Shown here: positions 6,147 to 7,480 of the stretch, piece by piece
Layout: the number at the start of each line of letters is the position of its first letter
How positions within the stretch are numbered: the stretch's first letter is position 1
Assembly (NCBI GenBank): GCA_051003795.1
Contig: JBPCKZ010000098.1
Coordinates: forward strand, 1 to 7,480
Reading direction: 5' to 3'
DNA length: 7,480 bases
Origin: JALYXS01 sp051003795
GTDB taxonomy: Bacteria; Acidobacteriota; Terriglobia; Bryobacterales; Bryobacteraceae
Translations under genes and position numbers: made by a program
Notes under the pieces: generated by a model
The model's database searches: none
What the model saw: the letters and a program-made list of their open reading frames with translations, nothing else
What the model was told of the DNA's origin: nothing

Positions 6147-7238
6147 ATGGAATTCAGAGAGAGGCTCGATCAGGCCGCTAAGCGGTTTGACGAATTAACT
6201 CGTCAACTCGCCGATCCGGCGGTATTCAACGACGGCGATCAATACCGCAAGTCGGCGAAGGCCCGCAGCGATCTGGCCGAGATCGTTTCCAAGTATGAAG
6301 AGTGGAAACGCGCATCGAGCGAAATCGAACAAGCGCGCGGCATGATGTCCGAATCCGATCCGGAACTGCTGCAAATGGCGGCGGACGAGATCGCGCGCAG
6401 CGAGCCCATGCTGGCGAGGATCGAGGAAGAGCTCAAGATCCTGCTGCTGCCGAAAGATCCTCTCGACGAGAAGAACGTCGTGCTCGAAATCCGCGCGGGA
6501 ACGGGAGGCGACGAGGCTACGCTGTTTGCGGCCGAGATGTTCCGAATGTATTCGCGCTACGCGGAGTCGCAGCATTGGAAAGTGGAAATCACCTCGAGCA
6601 GCGAATCTTCGGTGGGCGGCGTGAAGGAAGTGATCGCGCTCATCAACGGCGAAAAAGTGTACAGCAAGCTCAAATACGAGAGCGGCGTGCACCGCGTGCA
6701 GCGCGTGCCGCAGACCGAGACGCAGGGCCGCGTGCATACATCGGCCATTACCGTTGCCGTGCTGCCCGAAGCCGACGACGTAGAGGTCAAGATCGAAGAG
6801 AAAGACCTAAGGGTCGACACGTTCTGCTCTTCGGGTCCGGGAGGTCAATCTGTCAACACCACCTACTCGGCGATCCGAATTACGCACATGCCGAGCGGCC
6901 TGGTGGTGTCTTGCCAGGACGAGAAGTCGCAGATCAAGAATCGCGCGAAGGCGCTGCGCGTGCTGCGGTCGCGCCTTTACGAATTGGAACTCGAAAAGCA
7001 GCAAGCGGCTGTCGGGGCCGAGCGCCGCAGCATGGTCGGTACCGGGGGCCGCGCCGAGAAGATTCGAACCTACAATTTTCCGCAGAACCGGCTGACGGAC
7101 CACCGCATCGGGCTTACGGTTCATCAGCTCGACATGGTGATGGACGGGCGCATCGATCAGATTGTCGAAGCGGTGAACTCGCATTTTCAGACCGAGAAAC
7201 TGAAGAACGACGGTAACGGTAATGGCACCCACGCGTAA
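6147..7238 (+). CDS. prfA: Peptide chain release factor 1
   Basis: Recognises UAA and UAG in the ribosomal A site and triggers peptidyl-tRNA hydrolysis. The 363-residue protein has an N-terminal helical domain (about 1-105) and the IRAGTGGDEA segment at 115-124. The codon-recognition loop follows, with tripeptide Pro188-Gln189-Thr190 in VHRVQRVPQTETQGRVHTSA. The catalytic SSGPGGQSVNTT has Gly232-Gly233-Gln234. The P-x-T tripeptide marks RF1 rather than RF2, which has SPF. RF1 usually has PAT; PQT is a variant at the tolerated middle position. There is no in-frame programmed frameshift site, in keeping with RF1. The tail is hydrophilic and Asn/Gly-rich (354-363). Gln234 is the expected methylation target of PrmC, encoded immediately downstream with no spacer. 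The start at ATG 6147 lacks a clear Shine-Dalgarno, which may reflect coupling to the DUF1385 gene 12 nt upstream. Confidence 0.97.
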   Translation: MEFRERLDQAAKRFDELTRQLADPAVFNDGDQYRKSAKARSDLAEIVSKYEEWKRASSEIEQARGMMSESDPELLQMAADEIARSEPMLARIEEELKILLLPKDPLDEKNVVLEIRAGTGGDEATLFAAEMFRMYSRYAESQHWKVEITSSSESSVGGVKEVIALINGEKVYSKLKYESGVHRVQRVPQTETQGRVHTSAITVAVLPEADDVEVKIEEKDLRVDTFCSSGPGGQSVNTTYSAIRITHMPSGLVVSCQDEKSQIKNRAKALRVLRSRLYELELEKQQAAVGAERRSMVGTGGRAEKIRTYNFPQNRLTDHRIGLTVHQLDMVMDGRIDQIVEAVNSHFQTEKLKNDGNGNGTHA

Positions 7239-7480
7239 TTGACGGTTCATACGGCGATTTTGCAAGGCACGAAATTGTTCGCGGACGCGGGCGTTTCCGC
7301 TCCCCGCCTGACCGCCGAAGTGCTCTTGTGCCATGCGCTGCGTTGCGAGCGCCCTTACCTCTACGCGCACCCCGAGCGGGAACTGCGCGAGGTCGAATGG
7401 CTGCATTACGGCCGCTATCTGCACGAGCGCCTCAAGGGCAAGCCCACCCAGTACATTACTCACGCGCAAGAGTTCTACGG
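7239..7480 (+). CDS. prmC: Release factor glutamine methyltransferase, N-terminal part (cut by window edge)
   Basis: An open frame begins at TTG 7239, the base after the prfA TAA, and runs to the window end without a stop (80 codons plus 2 nt). It reads MTVHTAILQGTKLFADAG, then SAPRLTAEVLLCHALRCERPYLYAHPE near 20-46, and ends RLKGKPTQYITHAQEFYG. The R..A..LL.H.L...R..L pattern followed by R..G.P.QYI....EF.G is the helical substrate-binding N-domain of PrmC/HemK. The SAM-binding domain and NPPY motif would lie beyond the window. PrmC methylates the GGQ glutamine of RF1 and RF2, and adjacency to prfA supports the call. No in-frame ATG is present in this part, so TTG 7239 is the likely start; TTG 7260 and later TTG codons are weaker choices. 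Confidence 0.9.
   Translation, partial: MTVHTAILQGTKLFADAGVSAPRLTAEVLLCHALRCERPYLYAHPERELREVEWLHYGRYLHERLKGKPTQYITHAQEFY

Noticed and set aside
7211..7230. GGTAACGGTAATGG-type short tandem similarity at the prfA 3' end
   Set aside because: Two imperfect 6-nt units encoding an Asn/Gly tail are too short to call a repeat or a regulatory element.
6807..7469. A 220-codon minus-strand frame under prfA and prmC
   Set aside because: It is antisense to two recognised genes and has shadow-like composition.
1..7480. tRNA, rRNA, CRISPR array, insertion sequence, att site or toxin-antitoxin pair
   Set aside because: None was seen on reading. Almost all the window is accounted for by coding genes, and the remaining spacers are 100 nt or less.

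Overview
The window looks like the chromosome of a GC-rich, free-living bacterium. Gene content, protein style (HisC, DUF1385, RF1) and the presence of a Uma2-family gene are most reminiscent of Acidobacteriota (Solibacter/Bryobacter-like). That assignment is from memory of the families, not from a search, and is only moderately secure.

Region 1 (1-52) is a short leader holding two inverted repeats, one of them perfect with 10-bp arms, just before hisC. Region 2 (53-4421) is a tightly packed histidine-biosynthesis operon on the + strand: hisC, a HAD-superfamily phosphatase, hisB (dehydratase domain only), hisH, hisF, hisA. Neighbouring genes overlap by 1-14 nt or are 3 nt apart, and hisB, hisH and hisF use TTG or GTG starts. 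Together they encode the conversion of ProFAR to histidinol phosphate: HisA isomerises ProFAR, HisHF makes imidazole glycerol phosphate, HisB dehydrates it and HisC transaminates it. The HAD gene is well placed to supply the next step, histidinol-phosphate phosphatase, which the short HisB cannot. hisG, hisD and hisI/E are not in the window.

Region 3 (4422-5156) is a convergent gap with a hairpin that may terminate transcription, followed by a minus-strand Uma2-family putative nuclease gene of visibly lower GC and then a short AT-richer divergent spacer. Region 4 (5157-7480) runs on the + strand: a DUF1385 (YqhQ-like) membrane protein, prfA (peptide chain release factor 1) and the first 80 codons of prmC, the methyltransferase that modifies the GGQ glutamine of release factors. 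prmC starts at a TTG immediately after the prfA stop and is cut by the window edge.

Most of the window is core metabolism and translation. The points worth following are the subfamily-IA HAD phosphatase inside the his operon, the short divergent HisA, the palindromic leader of hisC, and the DUF1385-prfA-prmC association. I saw no mobile element, CRISPR array, tRNA or rRNA.
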